Counted from the first letter of the stretch, positions 24,439 through 33,765 are shown. The stretch: DNA of 64,000 nucleotides from Gemmatimonadota bacterium (GCA_016874005.1 VGVQ01000018.1:23100-87099), one strand, 5' to 3'. The notes: generated by a model not told the origin, from the sequence alone. A program made the numbers and translations.

Positions 24439-25628
24439 CCGAGCCAGCTCGCGATCGGCTCGCCGCCTGGCGAGCCGACACCCCCGGTACGGCGCAACGC
24501 ATTCATCTCAATAACGCCGGGGCGGCCCTGATGCCGCTGCCGGTCGTTCAGGCGGTGACCGAGCACCTGAACGCCGAGGTCGCCCTCGGCGGCTACGAGG
24601 CCGCCGACATCGCGGGCCCCGCGGTCGACGCGGCCTACGACGCGGTCGCCGGCCTGGTCGGCGCCCGGCGGCGCAACATCGCCGTCGTCGAGAACGCCAC
24701 GGCCGCGATGGCGCAGGCCCTGGCGTCCTTCGACCTCGGCCCCGGCGACATCGTCGTCACCTCGAACGCCGACTACGTCTCCAATCAGCTGATGCTGATG
24801 GCGCTCCGCGACCGGAGGGGCGTGGCGATCGCCCGAGCCGCCGACCTGCCTCAGGGCGGTGTCGACGCCGCCGACGTCAGGCGCCTGCTTGGGGATGACC
24901 GGGTGAAGCTGGTGGTGATGTCGTGGATCCCGACGAACTCCGGAATGGTGCAGGACGTGGCCGCGGTCGGCGAGGCCTGCCTGGCCCGAGGAATTCCCTT
25001 CATCCTCGACGGCTGCCAGGCCATCGGGCAGCTCTCGATCGACGCCCCAGCCCTTGGCTGCGACTTCCTGGCCGCCACCGGACGGAAGTTCCTTCGCGGC
25101 CCTCGCGGAGTCGGGTTCCTCTTCGTCTCGGATCGGGCTCTCGACGCGGGCTGGTATCCGCTCTCCATCGACCTTCGCGGGGCGACCTGGACCGACCCCG
25201 ATAGGTTCGAATTGGCCAGTGACGCGCGCCGGTTCGAGAACTGGGAGTTCGCCACCGGCCTGGTGCTGGGGTTGGGCGCGGCCGCCCGATACGCCTTGGA
25301 CGCGGGTGCCGAGGCGTTGACCCGAACGGCCTGGCTTGCCGATCGCCTTCGGGAGCGTTTGGGCGGCATCCCGGCGGTCCACCGCCTCGACCGCGGATCG
25401 ACCCAGAGTGGTATCGTGACCGTCGATCTCCGGCGCGACCCGTACCCGATCCTCCGGGCCCTTCGAGCGACCGGCATCAACACCAGCGCCTTCACTCGAT
25501 CGGCTGCGGTGATCGACATGGACCGCAAAGGCGTTCGAGCCGGCCTCCGGCTGTCGCCCCATTACTACAACACCCTGGACGAGGTTGACCGCGCCGTCGA
25601 CACCCTGGCCTCGCTCCTGGCGCAATAG
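24435..25628 (+). CDS. Class V PLP-dependent aminotransferase
   Basis: 397 residues, GTG start overlapping the DinB stop. Marks: IHLNNAGAALMPLPVV, GPAVDAAYDAVAGLVGA, VVENATAAMAQAL, SNADYVSNQLML, DGCQAIGQLSID, and AATGRKFLRGPRGVGFLFV, whose Lys is the expected PLP anchor. The end, VRAGLRLSPHYYNTLDEVDRAV, is typical of the class. It looks like an EgtE/cysteine desulfurase-like lyase, but no partner genes define the substrate. It is distinct in sequence from the class V enzyme at 11988. Confidence 0.82.
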   Translation: MTEPARDRLAAWRADTPGTAQRIHLNNAGAALMPLPVVQAVTEHLNAEVALGGYEAADIAGPAVDAAYDAVAGLVGARRRNIAVVENATAAMAQALASFDLGPGDIVVTSNADYVSNQLMLMALRDRRGVAIARAADLPQGGVDAADVRRLLGDDRVKLVVMSWIPTNSGMVQDVAAVGEACLARGIPFILDGCQAIGQLSIDAPALGCDFLAATGRKFLRGPRGVGFLFVSDRALDAGWYPLSIDLRGATWTDPDRFELASDARRFENWEFATGLVLGLGAAARYALDAGAEALTRTAWLADRLRERLGGIPAVHRLDRGSTQSGIVTVDLRRDPYPILRALRATGINTSAFTRSAAVIDMDRKGVRAGLRLSPHYYNTLDEVDRAVDTLASLLAQ

Positions 25629-25673
25629 CCAGGAACCTCGCGGGCCAGTGCCTCTCAACTACGGACCCATGCG

Positions 25674-27077
25674 ATGACGGAATCCGGCGCCCGGACCGAG
25701 CTGGTGGCAGGCATCTCCCGAGGCCAGGCAGTCGCCATGGTGATCGGCTCGATGATCGGATCGGGCATCTTCATCGTGCCGGCCGACATGGTCCGCCAGG
25801 TGCAACACCCCGGGCTGGTCCTGCTGGCCTGGGCCGTCGCAGGGGTGATCCTGGTCGCGGGTGGCCTGACCTACTCCGAGCTGGGAGCGATGTATCCCCG
25901 CGCGGGGGGGCTCTATGTCTATCTCCGCGAAGGCATCTCCCCACTGATCGGGTTTCTCTACGGGTGGACCCTCTTCGCGGTGATCTGGACCGGCGGGGTG
26001 GCGTCGACCGCCGTCGGCTTCGCTCGGTTCGCCGGGGTCGTCTTCCCCGCGATCTCGCCCGAGGTGTTCCTCGGGGGCGTGGTGAACCTGCCCACGGGGC
26101 CGATCACCGTGGGGCTCAGTCCGCAGCGACTGGTGGCGGTCGGCTGCATCGTCGTCGCGACGGTCATCAACCTTCGGGGCACGGCCACCACCGCTTGGGT
26201 GCAGACCCTGTTCACCATCATCAAGGTCGCGGCCATGCTCGCCATCCTGGGCCTCGGGCTGACGATCGGACGAAACCCCGCGGCTCTGGCGGCCAACTTC
26301 GGGACCGACTTCTGGCCGGTCGGCTCGCTGGCCCCGCTGCTTCCTGCCTTCGGTTTGGCGTTGATCGGTCCCCTCTTCACGATGGACGGCTGGTACGCGC
26401 TCTGCTTCGCGGCCTCCGAACTCAAGCAGGGGGCCAAGAATCTCCCCTTCGCGCTGACGGCCGGTACCGCCTTCACGGCCACCTTGTTCCTGCTCATCAA
26501 CGTCGCCTACCTCTCGGTGCTGCCGGCCGCGGCGATAGCCGGCGCCGCGGAAGACCGGGTCGCCTCGGCCGTGATGGAGGGGGTCTTCGGTCCGATTGGC
26601 GGCAAACTCATGGCCGGGGCCATCATGATATCCGCCTTCGGGCTGGTCATCGGCCTGGTGTTAGGCGGCGCCCGGGTGTTCTACGCCATGGCCGTCGACG
26701 GGGTGTTCCTCCGCGCCGCCGGCGCCATCGACCCGGTGCGGCGAGTCCCCCGGAACGCGCTGCTGCTCCAGGCCACCTGGATGTCGCTCCTCTGCCTCTC
26801 CGGCAGCTATGCCCAGTTGATCGACTACACGACGGCGGCCTCGCTGTTGTTCGCCCTGCTGATTCCGGTCGCGCTGTTCGTTCTCCGGCGGAGACAGCCC
26901 GGCCTGGCCCGGACGGCCCCGGTGCCCGGATACCCCCTGATACCCTTGTTTTACACCTTGGCATCGGCCTGGGTCCTGGTCGCCATGGTCTGGCAACGGC
27001 CGACCTACACCTGGCCTGGCCTGGTGATCGTCGGCCTCGGAATCCCGATCTACTACGCCTCGAAACGGCGCCGATGA
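25674..27077 (+). CDS. APC-superfamily amino acid permease
   Basis: 467 residues with about 12 membrane helices. The first helix carries the substrate-binding GSMIGSGIFIVPADM motif of amino acid/polyamine/organocation transporters, followed by LTYSELGAMYPRAGGLYVYLRE in helices 2-3. Substrate cannot be told; the layout fits a neutral amino acid exchanger. Val-Leu-Gly-Gly near residue 330 uses TTA in a GTTAGGC word. It overlaps the next permease by 4 bases (ATGA), and both follow a PLP enzyme by 45 bases. Confidence 0.86.
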   Translation: MTESGARTELVAGISRGQAVAMVIGSMIGSGIFIVPADMVRQVQHPGLVLLAWAVAGVILVAGGLTYSELGAMYPRAGGLYVYLREGISPLIGFLYGWTLFAVIWTGGVASTAVGFARFAGVVFPAISPEVFLGGVVNLPTGPITVGLSPQRLVAVGCIVVATVINLRGTATTAWVQTLFTIIKVAAMLAILGLGLTIGRNPAALAANFGTDFWPVGSLAPLLPAFGLALIGPLFTMDGWYALCFAASELKQGAKNLPFALTAGTAFTATLFLLINVAYLSVLPAAAIAGAAEDRVASAVMEGVFGPIGGKLMAGAIMISAFGLVIGLVLGGARVFYAMAVDGVFLRAAGAIDPVRRVPRNALLLQATWMSLLCLSGSYAQLIDYTTAASLLFALLIPVALFVLRRRQPGLARTAPVPGYPLIPLFYTLASAWVLVAMVWQRPTYTWPGLVIVGLGIPIYYASKRRR

Positions 27078-28312
27078 CCGCCGGGTGGTGGTCGCTCGCC
27101 GCCCTGGTGGTCGCCATCGGTCTGTCGATGGCGACCCGGCTCAACATTGGGGTCGTCGCAATCGGGTTCGCGTGGCTCATCGGCACCTTTGTGGCCCAGT
27201 GGCCGGCGGACCAGATCGTCGCGGGGTTCCCCTCGTCCCTGTTCCTCACGCTGACCGGGGTAACCCTGCTCTTCGCGATCGCCGAAACGAACGGGACGCT
27301 ATCGGCCCTGAGCGTTCGGGCCCTCCGGCCGCTCGGGCGATCCCAGACCCTGTTTCCCTGGGCCCTGTTTCTCCTCGCCGGCCTGGTGTCGTCGCTCGGT
27401 CCGGGCGCCATCATTTCGGTCGCCCTGATCGTTCCGATGGCGATGGCGATGGGCGGCTCGATCGGAGCCCCGCCGTTTCTTACCGCGTTGATGGTGGCGA
27501 ATGGAGCCAACGCGGGCGCGATGTCGCCGCTCAGTTCGGTCGGAATCATCGCCAATAGCAGAATGGCCGAGGTCGGCCTGGGCGGTCACGAAGGGACCGT
27601 CTGGCTCGCCAACTTCGCCGCCCACTTGCTGGTTTCGATCGCCGGGTACGCCCTGTTTCGGCGACCCGCGGCGAACGCACCGGCGGACCCGCCGACTTCC
27701 GAGCCGTTATCCCGGGCCCAGTTGGTAACGATCGCGGGGATCCTGGCCTGGGTGATCGGGGCCGTCGGATTCAAGCTCAACGTCGGTCTCTCGGCCTTCG
27801 CCGCGGCCGGGATCCTGATCGCGTTTCGATCGGCCGACGAGGCGGCGGCACTGCGGCGAATACCGTGGGGCGTGATCGTGATGGTCACCGGGGTTTCGGT
27901 ACTGATCTCGGTGCTCGAGCGCACCGGAGGGATGGACCTCTTCTCCGCGGGGCTTTCCCGGTTGGCGACCGCCGAAACCATCAACGGGGTGGTGGCTTTC
28001 GTGACGGGGCTCGTCTCGAGCTACAGCAGCACATCGGGCGTCGTGCTGCCAGCCTTCCTGCCCACGGCCCCAGACCTGGTGGCCCGGCTCGGTGGCGGCG
28101 ATCCTCTGGCCGTGGCGCTTTCGATCAACGTCGGCTCGTCCCTGGTCGATGTCTCGCCGCTGTCCACCCTGGGCGCCCTCTGCGTGGCAACCCAGGCCGA
28201 CGCCACCGACGCCAGGCGCTTGTTCCGTCAGCTCCTGGCGTGGGGTCTTTCAATGACGGTCGCCGGGGCGGTCTTCAGCCAACTGCTGGCGGGGTGGCTG
28301 GCGCGCAGCTAG
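27074..28312 (+). CDS. SLC13/MatC-like dicarboxylate or anion permease
   Basis: 412 residues with about 11 hydrophobic helices in two repeats. ATRLNIGVVAIGFAWLIGTF and the double signatures SLGPGAIISVALIVPMAMAMG...GANAGAMSPLSS and SSYSSTSGVVLPAFLPTAPDL...SLVDVSPLSTLGAL look like the paired Ser/Asn/Thr hairpins of the divalent-anion/Na+ symporter fold and the MatC group. Substrate unknown; malonate, C4-dicarboxylates or a related acid are possible. ATG overlaps the APC permease stop. Convergent with the next gene 10 bases away, with no clear terminator between. Confidence 0.75.
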   Translation: MTAGWWSLAALVVAIGLSMATRLNIGVVAIGFAWLIGTFVAQWPADQIVAGFPSSLFLTLTGVTLLFAIAETNGTLSALSVRALRPLGRSQTLFPWALFLLAGLVSSLGPGAIISVALIVPMAMAMGGSIGAPPFLTALMVANGANAGAMSPLSSVGIIANSRMAEVGLGGHEGTVWLANFAAHLLVSIAGYALFRRPAANAPADPPTSEPLSRAQLVTIAGILAWVIGAVGFKLNVGLSAFAAAGILIAFRSADEAAALRRIPWGVIVMVTGVSVLISVLERTGGMDLFSAGLSRLATAETINGVVAFVTGLVSSYSSTSGVVLPAFLPTAPDLVARLGGGDPLAVALSINVGSSLVDVSPLSTLGALCVATQADATDARRLFRQLLAWGLSMTVAGAVFSQLLAGWLARS

Positions 28313-28322
28313 CGAGCCTGGC

Positions 28323-28712
28323 TCAGGTATCCGGATCAGCTGGGACGGGGATGGAATCTGGGCGTGGGGTTGGCGGCCCAGTTCGCCGAAGGGTGATGGG
28401 GTCGGTGAGATCTCCACCGGAGAGGGTCATCCGATCGCCCTTGAGCTTGAGTTTGTAGATCTCCCATTCGCCGCCGAGCGCGATCATGATTTGATCACTC
28501 TTGAGCCGCCACCGGACCGTCTCTTTTCCCCATGAAGCCGAGGAATCGGGACGAATGACGACCGTCTTGGGGCCGTCGGTGTTGACCTTGCCCTTCTCGA
28601 GCTGCCAGGTACCGGCCAGCCCCGCGGCCGGCTTCGACGGTCCCTTCTGGGCAGCCGCCGTGTCGAACGAGAATACAGTCAACAGGGCGACAGCAAATCC
28701 GGTCACTCGCAT
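28323..28712 (-). CDS. Small secreted protein, lipocalin-like
   Basis: 129 residues, cleavable signal peptide (GFAVALLTVFSFDTAAAQ, cut about residue 21). The mature part starts with LAGTWQLEKGK and alternates short strands (TVVIRPDSSASWGKETVRWRLKSDQIMIALGGEWEIYKLKLKGDRMTLSG). That is the pattern of a small beta-barrel or lipocalin-like fold. It ends in a Pro-rich tail (TPRPDSIPVPADPDT). No function can be given. A GAGG lies just before the ATG. Confidence 0.6.
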   Translation of the reverse strand: MRVTGFAVALLTVFSFDTAAAQKGPSKPAAGLAGTWQLEKGKVNTDGPKTVVIRPDSSASWGKETVRWRLKSDQIMIALGGEWEIYKLKLKGDRMTLSGGDLTDPITLRRTGPPTPRPDSIPVPADPDT

Positions 28713-28837
28713 CCTCGTCCTCGTGCTTGAATCCGCAATGCCGCTCGAGTCATCCCGGCCGTTCGTGTCTGGGGGCCCTCGGGCCTCGGTAGACGTCCGG
28801 CGATCCCATCGCGCACACAGCGTCCCGCGACATCGAT

Positions 28838-29458
28838 CTACCGGCCGGAGCCGGTCCCCCCGAAGGGGATCCCGAATCCCAGCTTGAGGCGGACGTCGCG
28901 CTGGGTCGACTCCTGGCTGACCGCCTGCGATCCCTGGTAGTCCGCCCGGTAGCCCAAGAGATCCGCCCCAATCGTGACCCCAAGGGGCCCCAACCGCAAC
29001 CCCGCGCCGAGCCCGACCACGCCACCGATGCTGGTGTTCTTCGCTTCGTTGGTGAAGGCCAACCCGCCCCGGCTGACGACCGCCACCCCGCCGCTGGCGA
29101 AGAGTGAGAGCAGGCCCGTGGGTGGAAGCAGGTAGAGCACTCCCTGGCCGGTACCCAGGAAGAGCTTGACGTCGCGCTGGGTGAGCGCCGACCCCCCCCC
29201 GAACGAAAACGTCGTCGGGACGTACCCGCCCCCGATCTCGATCGCGAACCGAGAGCCCAGCCCGACCGCGAGCCGGGCGCCGAAGGAGGGCCCCGCCTCG
29301 ATCTCGAATCCAGTGCTGGCCGTTTGCCCCGACGCCAAGGCGTAGAGCCGTTCCGTCGGAACGTAAATGCCGATCTCCGGCGTCAACCGGACCGCCTGAC
29401 TGAATGCGGGCTTAAACCCGAAAACGGCTAGGACCACCATTGGCACGACGCGCATCAT
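28838..29458 (-). CDS. Probable outer-membrane beta-barrel protein
   Basis: 206 residues from the ATG at 29458, which has GGGAG at a usable distance; an upstream start at 29485 is possible. A signal peptide (VVPMVVLAVFGFKPAFSQA) is followed by amphipathic strands: VRLTPEIGIYVPTERLYAL, ARLAVGLGSRFAIEIGGGYVPT, VKLFLGTGQGVLYLLP, GAGLRLGPLGVTIGADLLGY, and a last strand DVRLKLGFGIPFG. This resembles small 8-stranded barrels of the OmpA/OmpW kind but has no specific signature. Downstream lies a gap before the secreted protein gene. Confidence 0.6.
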   Translation of the reverse strand: MMRVVPMVVLAVFGFKPAFSQAVRLTPEIGIYVPTERLYALASGQTASTGFEIEAGPSFGARLAVGLGSRFAIEIGGGYVPTTFSFGGGSALTQRDVKLFLGTGQGVLYLLPPTGLLSLFASGGVAVVSRGGLAFTNEAKNTSIGGVVGLGAGLRLGPLGVTIGADLLGYRADYQGSQAVSQESTQRDVRLKLGFGIPFGGTGSGR

Positions 29459-29537
29459 TCGCTCCCGGTTGGGTGACGACATCAAGCTGCGTCGAGGAGA
29501 TCATTTGGCGGTCACGCCGGGATCATCCGGCCCCCAG

Positions 29538-29572
29538 AAAACGGACAGGGCCGACTTTCGCCGGCCCTGTCC
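29538..29572 (-). terminator. Intrinsic terminator of groES-groEL
   Basis: On the minus strand an 11-bp perfect stem GGACAGGGCCG/CGGCCCTGTCC with an 8-base loop is followed by GTTTTCTG. It lies 31 bases after the groEL stop. Confidence 0.75.
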
Positions 29573-29603
29573 CTCCAAACGCTCCTGGTTGGCCAGGAAT
29601 TTC

Positions 29604-31238
29604 CTAGTACATCCCGCCCATGCCGCCACCGGGAGGACCACCGGCTGGGGCCGCCGGCTTGTCTTCCTTCTTCTCGACCACGACGCACTCCGTGGTCAGC
29701 AGCAGCCCCGAAATCGAGGCGGCGTTCTGCAGCGCGGTCCTGGCGACCTTGGTGGGGTCGATCACCCCAGCCTTGACCAGGTCCTCGTACTCGTCCGTCG
29801 CGGCGTTGTAGCCGTAGTTCCCCTTGCCCTCTTTCACCTTGGCCAGGACGATCGAGCCTTCGACCCCGGCGTTCCGGGCGATCATCCGGAGCGGCTCCTC
29901 GAGGGCGCGGCGGATGATGTCGACGCCGATCTTCTCGTCGTCGGTGCCCTTGACCTTGGCCAGGGCCTCCTGAGCCCGAAGCAGCGCCACGCCGCCGCCC
30001 GCCACGATGCCTTCCTCGACGGCCGCCCGGGTGGCGTGGAGAGCGTCCTCGACCCGAGCCTTCTTCTCCTTCATCTCGGTCTCGGTCGCGGCGCCCACGT
30101 GAATGACGGCCACCCCGCCCGACAGCTTGGCCAACCGCTCCTGGAGCTTCTCGCGGTCGTAATCGCTGGTCGACTTGTCGATCGCCACCTTGATCTCGGC
30201 GATCCGGCCCTTGATGTCGTCCGCCTTGCCCTTGCCGTCGACGACCGTGGTGTTGTCCTTGTCGATCACGACCCGCTTGGCCTGGCCGAGGTCACTGAGC
30301 ACGGTGTTCTCGAGCTTGAAGCCGAGCTCTTCGGAAATGACCTTGCCGCCGGTCAGCTTGGCGATGTCGACCAGCATCTCCTTGCGGCGATCGCCGAACC
30401 CGGGCGCCTTGACGCCACAGACCTTGAGGGTCCCCCGGAGCTTGTTGACGACCAGCGTCGCCAGCGCCTCGCCCTCGATGTCTTCGGAGATCAGCAGCAA
30501 CGGCTTGCCGGTCTGGGCCACCTTCTCGAGCAACGGAAGGAGGTCCTTCATGGCGGAAATCTTCTTGTCGTGAATCAAGATGTAGGGGGTGTCGAGGACC
30601 GCCTCCATCTTCTCGGGATCGGTAATGAAGTACGGCGACAGGTAACCCCGGTCGAACTGCATCCCGTCGACGGTCTCCAGAGTGGTCTCGAGGCCACGAG
30701 CCTCTTCCACCGTGATGACGCCGTCCTTGCCGACCTTCTCCATCGCGTCGGCGATCAGATCGCCGATTTCCTTGTCGTTGTTCGCCGAGATGGTACCGAC
30801 CTGGGCGATCTCCTTCTTGCCACCCGTCGTCGTCGAGAGCCTCTTGAGCTCGTCGACCACGGCCTCGACCGCTTTGTCGATGCCCCGCTTGAGCTCCATC
30901 GGGTTGGCACCGGCGGTGACGTTCTTGAGGCCCTCGCGATAAATCGCCTGGGCCAGGACCGTCGCGGTGGTGGTGCCGTCGCCGGCCAGGTCGGACGTCT
31001 TGGTGGCGACTTCCTTCACCATCTGGGCGCCCATGTTCTCGATCGGGTCGGCCAGCTCGACTTCCTTGGCCACGGTCACGCCGTCCTTGGTGACCGTCGG
31101 CGAGCCGAATTTCTTGTCGATAACCACGTTCCGGCCCTTGGGGCCGAGGGTGACCTTCACCGCTTCGGCCAGCGCGTCGACGCCCTTCTTGAGCTTCGCC
31201 CGTGCGTCCGCGTCAAACAGCAATTCCTTGGCAGCCAT
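29604..31238 (-). CDS. groL: Chaperonin GroEL (Hsp60)
   Basis: Forms the double-ring folding chamber with GroES in the cytoplasm. 544 residues, full length, with the start [20 protein letters not shown], the ATP-binding [10 protein letters not shown] and [12 protein letters not shown] blocks and the [20 protein letters not shown] motif. The C-terminal Gly-Gly-Met tail (GGGMGGMY) is intact. It lies 26 bases after groES and is followed by an intrinsic terminator. Heat regulation is expected through the CIRCE operator upstream of groES. Confidence 0.99.
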   Translation of the reverse strand: MAAKELLFDADARAKLKKGVDALAEAVKVTLGPKGRNVVIDKKFGSPTVTKDGVTVAKEVELADPIENMGAQMVKEVATKTSDLAGDGTTTATVLAQAIYREGLKNVTAGANPMELKRGIDKAVEAVVDELKRLSTTTGGKKEIAQVGTISANNDKEIGDLIADAMEKVGKDGVITVEEARGLETTLETVDGMQFDRGYLSPYFITDPEKMEAVLDTPYILIHDKKISAMKDLLPLLEKVAQTGKPLLLISEDIEGEALATLVVNKLRGTLKVCGVKAPGFGDRRKEMLVDIAKLTGGKVISEELGFKLENTVLSDLGQAKRVVIDKDNTTVVDGKGKADDIKGRIAEIKVAIDKSTSDYDREKLQERLAKLSGGVAVIHVGAATETEMKEKKARVEDALHATRAAVEEGIVAGGGVALLRAQEALAKVKGTDDEKIGVDIIRRALEEPLRMIARNAGVEGSIVLAKVKEGKGNYGYNAATDEYEDLVKAGVIDPTKVARTALQNAASISGLLLTTECVVVEKKEDKPAAPAGGPPGGGMGGMY

Positions 31239-31264
31239 GTTTCCCAGTCTCCTAGTGACGTCGC

Positions 31265-31564
31265 TTAGCCGATCTTGGCGAGAATGTCGGAGGCCTTGAT
31301 GATGACGACCTCTTCGCCCTCGAGAGTGATATTGGTCCCACTGTACTTACCGTAGAGCACCTTGTCTCCGACCTTCACGTCCATGGGCACCCGCTCGCCC
31401 TTCTCGACTCGGCCCGGACCCACCGCGATCACTTGACCTTGCGTTGGCTTCTCCTTCGCGGTGTCCGGGATGTAGAGACCTCCGCGCATCGTCTCGGTCT
31501 CCTCGTCCGGCGTGACCACGACTCGATCCTCGAGCGGCGTGATCTTGATCTTCGACTTCGCCAT
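31265..31564 (-). CDS. groS: Co-chaperonin GroES (Hsp10)
   Basis: Lid of the GroEL chamber. 99 residues: [39 protein letters not shown] holds the mobile loop that contacts Gro[34 protein letters not shown] follows, and the end [16 protein letters not shown] is typical. First gene of the two-gene operon. Its 5' region carries a CIRCE-like operator over the promoter. Confidence 0.98.
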   Translation of the reverse strand: MAKSKIKITPLEDRVVVTPDEETETMRGGLYIPDTAKEKPTQGQVIAVGPGRVEKGERVPMDVKVGDKVLYGKYSGTNITLEGEEVVIIKASDILAKIG

Positions 31565-31607
31565 GCAGCCTCCACCAAGTTGTTGTTTGGTAACTACTTA
31601 GAGAAAA

Positions 31608-31637
31608 TTGTTAGCAGTCGACCAGGCAGACTGCCAA
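31608..31637 (-). promoter_or_regulatory. groESL promoter overlapping the CIRCE operator
   Basis: Minus strand TTGGCA (31632-31637), 18-base spacer, TAACAA (31608-31613) preceded by an extended TGC. Start point expected near 31600, about 36 bases before the groES ATG. Both hexamers overlap the inverted repeat at 31611-31637. Confidence 0.55.
31611..31637. promoter_or_regulatory. CIRCE-like operator for HrcA
   Basis: TTAGCAGTC (31611-31619), 9-base spacer, GACTGCCAA (31629-31637). The CIRCE consensus is TTAGCACTC-N9-GAGTGCTAA. The arms here differ from consensus at a symmetrical C-to-G position and are complementary to each other at 8 of 9 places. HrcA repression of groESL is the expected role; hrcA is not in the window. 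Confidence 0.75.
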
Positions 31638-31654
31638 AGCCGGCCGATAAGATA

Positions 31655-31682
31655 AGCCGCTGCCTCTATGGGTCAAGCGGCT
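31655..31682 (-). terminator. Weak possible terminator ahead of groESL
   Basis: A 7-bp stem AGCCGCT/AGCGGCT with a 14-base loop, followed on the minus strand by TATCTTATC rather than a pure T run. It could insulate groESL from the DUF1207 gene. Low certainty. Confidence 0.3.
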
Positions 31683-31739
31683 CGTCGACTGCGCCCTTCG
31701 GCAACGCCCGTACCGAGGAAATATGTCGTTCTGGCAGAC

Positions 31740-32551
31740 CTATAGATCGAACCGCAGCTCCAAACCGACGTGGCGGCTCTTGACCCCGAAAAACTGCCGC
31801 TGAGATGACAGTCCGTTGAGATAGATCAACCCGACGCCGAGGCGCCCGGAGGCGCCCACGACGTCGATGCCGGCCCGGGCCGAGGTGGTGAATTTCCAGC
31901 CGGCCTCCTGCTGCGCCTCGGTAAACACGCCGATCTCCGGCACCAGGGTCGGACCCGGGGGACCCCGATAGGTCAGCCCGAATCCGGCCGAGCCGGGAGC
32001 CACGCCGCGGGCGCCCAGAATGGTGTAGGTCGCCAGGCCCGTCACGCTGAATCGGCCCATCTGGTGGCGGATCCATCCAGCCAGTGCCTCCCGACTCCAA
32101 TCGGACCGGGTGGCGGCAAACCGCTCGAGGTACTCGTCCCCCAGATGACTGCTCTCGTGAAAGAGTTCTGCGACCAGTCGGGTTCGGCCGCGGTCGGCCA
32201 CGGCGTGGGCGCCCACCACCCAATCGTTTGAGATCAACGCGGACTTGGGATCGTCCAGGCTGAAACGCCCGGTGACCCGAATGGTGAGCCCGAGGAACGA
32301 CGGCGCCTCGCCGCCGCCGAGTCGGAGCACCGGGATGTTCTCCCCGATCGCCACGTCACCCTCCTGCTCCGGACCGAAACGGGTTTCGGGCCGACGGACC
32401 CAGATGACTCGTCCGACGATGCCACTTGGCGCTGGGGCCGCGGAGGGATACTCGAATGGTCGACTTCCGGGAACCAGCGACTCGTTCCCTGAGCCGCCGC
32501 GGGACCCGGCAGGGCTGCCGCCACCGCGACCGGGACCAGGTACCGTTTCAT
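31740..32551 (-). pseudogene. DUF1207 family outer-envelope protein, frameshifted near its N-terminus
   Basis: The body (from 32354 to the stop at 31740) reads as a DUF1207 protein: NIPVLRLGGGEAPSFLGLTIRVTG, the hallmark FHESSHLGDEYLERF, and a beta-rich C-terminus ending in GLELRFDL. The frame is open upstream of 32354 but has no normal start. Instead, a signal peptide (MKRYLVPVAVAAALPGPAAAQ) starts at 32551 in another frame and runs to SRWFP. Adding one base in the short C/G run at 32467-32471 joins them into SRWFPGSRPFEYPSAAPAPSG and a continuous 270-residue protein. So there is a real frameshift, a phase-variable site or a sequencing error. The alternative is a short functional gene from GTG 32354. 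Confidence 0.65.
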
Positions 32552-32598
32552 GACGACAACTTGGCGGGGCCCGACATGCCCGGGCAATCCCCCACCGG

Positions 32599-32628
32599 TT
32601 GAATGCTCCCCGGTAATCCTGGTACCTT
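32599..32628 (+). promoter_or_regulatory. Candidate promoter of the His-rich secreted protein gene
   Basis: TTGAAT (32599-32604), 18-base spacer, TACCTT (32623-32628). It leaves about 48 bases of leader, ending in GGAGG five bases before the ATG at 32683. Confidence 0.35.
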
Positions 32629-32682
32629 CTTCCCGCCCCCGGGACGGCACTTCCGTGGAGGCGTCACGTTACGGAGGTCGTT

Positions 32683-33726
32683 ATGTGGATGACGGCGGTC
32701 GCAGTCCTTTCCGCGAGCCTGTTCGAATCCGGTCGGGCCGATGATCCCCGGGCCAAGGTCACGGTCGATTCGGCGAAGAAAGAGGTCACGGTGACCGCCG
32801 GCCCGTTCCATGTCGAGGCGATGCCGCCCGGCGTGAAGCACGAGGACATGGACATGATGGAGGGCCACAATACCCCGTTGATCCGGTTCGAATGGCCGGT
32901 CGACGGATGGTTGCGGGGCTTTCGGCTCGAGGTCGTCGACGGAAGCGGTAAGCCGCTCGACCGGCGGATCGTTCACCACCTGATCGGCGTGAACTTCGAT
33001 CGACGGCAACTGCTCTACCCGGCGGTGGAACGGATCTTCGGCGCTGGCCGAGAAACCGAAGACATGTTCGTCCCTCGCACCATCGGCGTCCCGATGAAAT
33101 CCGGCTACCGGTTGGGGATGTACATGGCCTGGCAGAACGAAACCGGCCAGGACCTCCACGACGTTCAGGTCAAGGTGCACCTGTCGTATAGCCCGACCAA
33201 CCTCAATCCGCGCCCGGTCGACGCCCTCCCGCTGTACATGGACGTGAACCTCACCGTCGGCAAGTCCAACACCTACGACATTACCACGGCAGGCAAACAC
33301 GAGAAGTCATGGGAGTTCACGATGCCTGTCGATGGGCGTCTGTTGGGCTACAGCGGCCACCTCCACGACCACGGCGTCGCAGTCCGCCTGGAGGACGTGG
33401 CATCCAGCCGGGTCCTGGCGACCGTCAAGGCCACGCTCGCCCGGGACGGGAAGATCACCAAGATCTCGCGCTCGCTCCCTGGGGTCGGCGGTGACGGAAT
33501 TCGGCTCCGAGCGGGCCGGAAGTACCGGGTGGTCGGAGTCTACCACAACCCGTCACCCGAAACCCTTCCCGGCGCGATGGCTCACATCACCGGCATTTTC
33601 GCTCCGGACGATGTCCCCAAGTGGCCCGCCGTCGATCTCTCCGACGAGCTGATGCAGGACGACCTCGCATCGCTGAACGAGATGGGTGGATCCCACAAAC
33701 ACGGCGGGACTGAAGGCAAGCACTGA
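32683..33726 (+). CDS. Secreted His-rich protein, PHM/DBM-like copper protein candidate
   Basis: 347 residues; ATG preceded by GGAGG at 5 bases. A short signal peptide (WMTAVAVLSASLFESGRA) leads into a beta-rich body. His clusters occur at HVEAMPPGVKHEDMDMMEGH, VHHLIGVNF and SGHLHDHGVAV, with GVYHNPS and AHITGIF later, and a HKHGGTEGKH tail. A His-His motif followed by an HxH motif about 130 residues later recalls the two-domain beta-sandwich of copper-dependent monooxygenases (PHM/DBM), but I see no full family signature. A metal-binding periplasmic protein is the safest reading. Confidence 0.55.
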   Translation: MWMTAVAVLSASLFESGRADDPRAKVTVDSAKKEVTVTAGPFHVEAMPPGVKHEDMDMMEGHNTPLIRFEWPVDGWLRGFRLEVVDGSGKPLDRRIVHHLIGVNFDRRQLLYPAVERIFGAGRETEDMFVPRTIGVPMKSGYRLGMYMAWQNETGQDLHDVQVKVHLSYSPTNLNPRPVDALPLYMDVNLTVGKSNTYDITTAGKHEKSWEFTMPVDGRLLGYSGHLHDHGVAVRLEDVASSRVLATVKATLARDGKITKISRSLPGVGGDGIRLRAGRKYRVVGVYHNPSPETLPGAMAHITGIFAPDDVPKWPAVDLSDELMQDDLASLNEMGGSHKHGGTEGKH

Positions 33727-33765
33727 CCCGAGGCCCGCGGGCTGTCGGCAGGCAGCTAGCGATCA

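Noticed and set aside
33733..33742. GCCCGCGGGC palindrome between convergent genes at 33727-33765 as a terminator
   Set aside because: The stem would be 5 bp with no loop and no T run on either strand.
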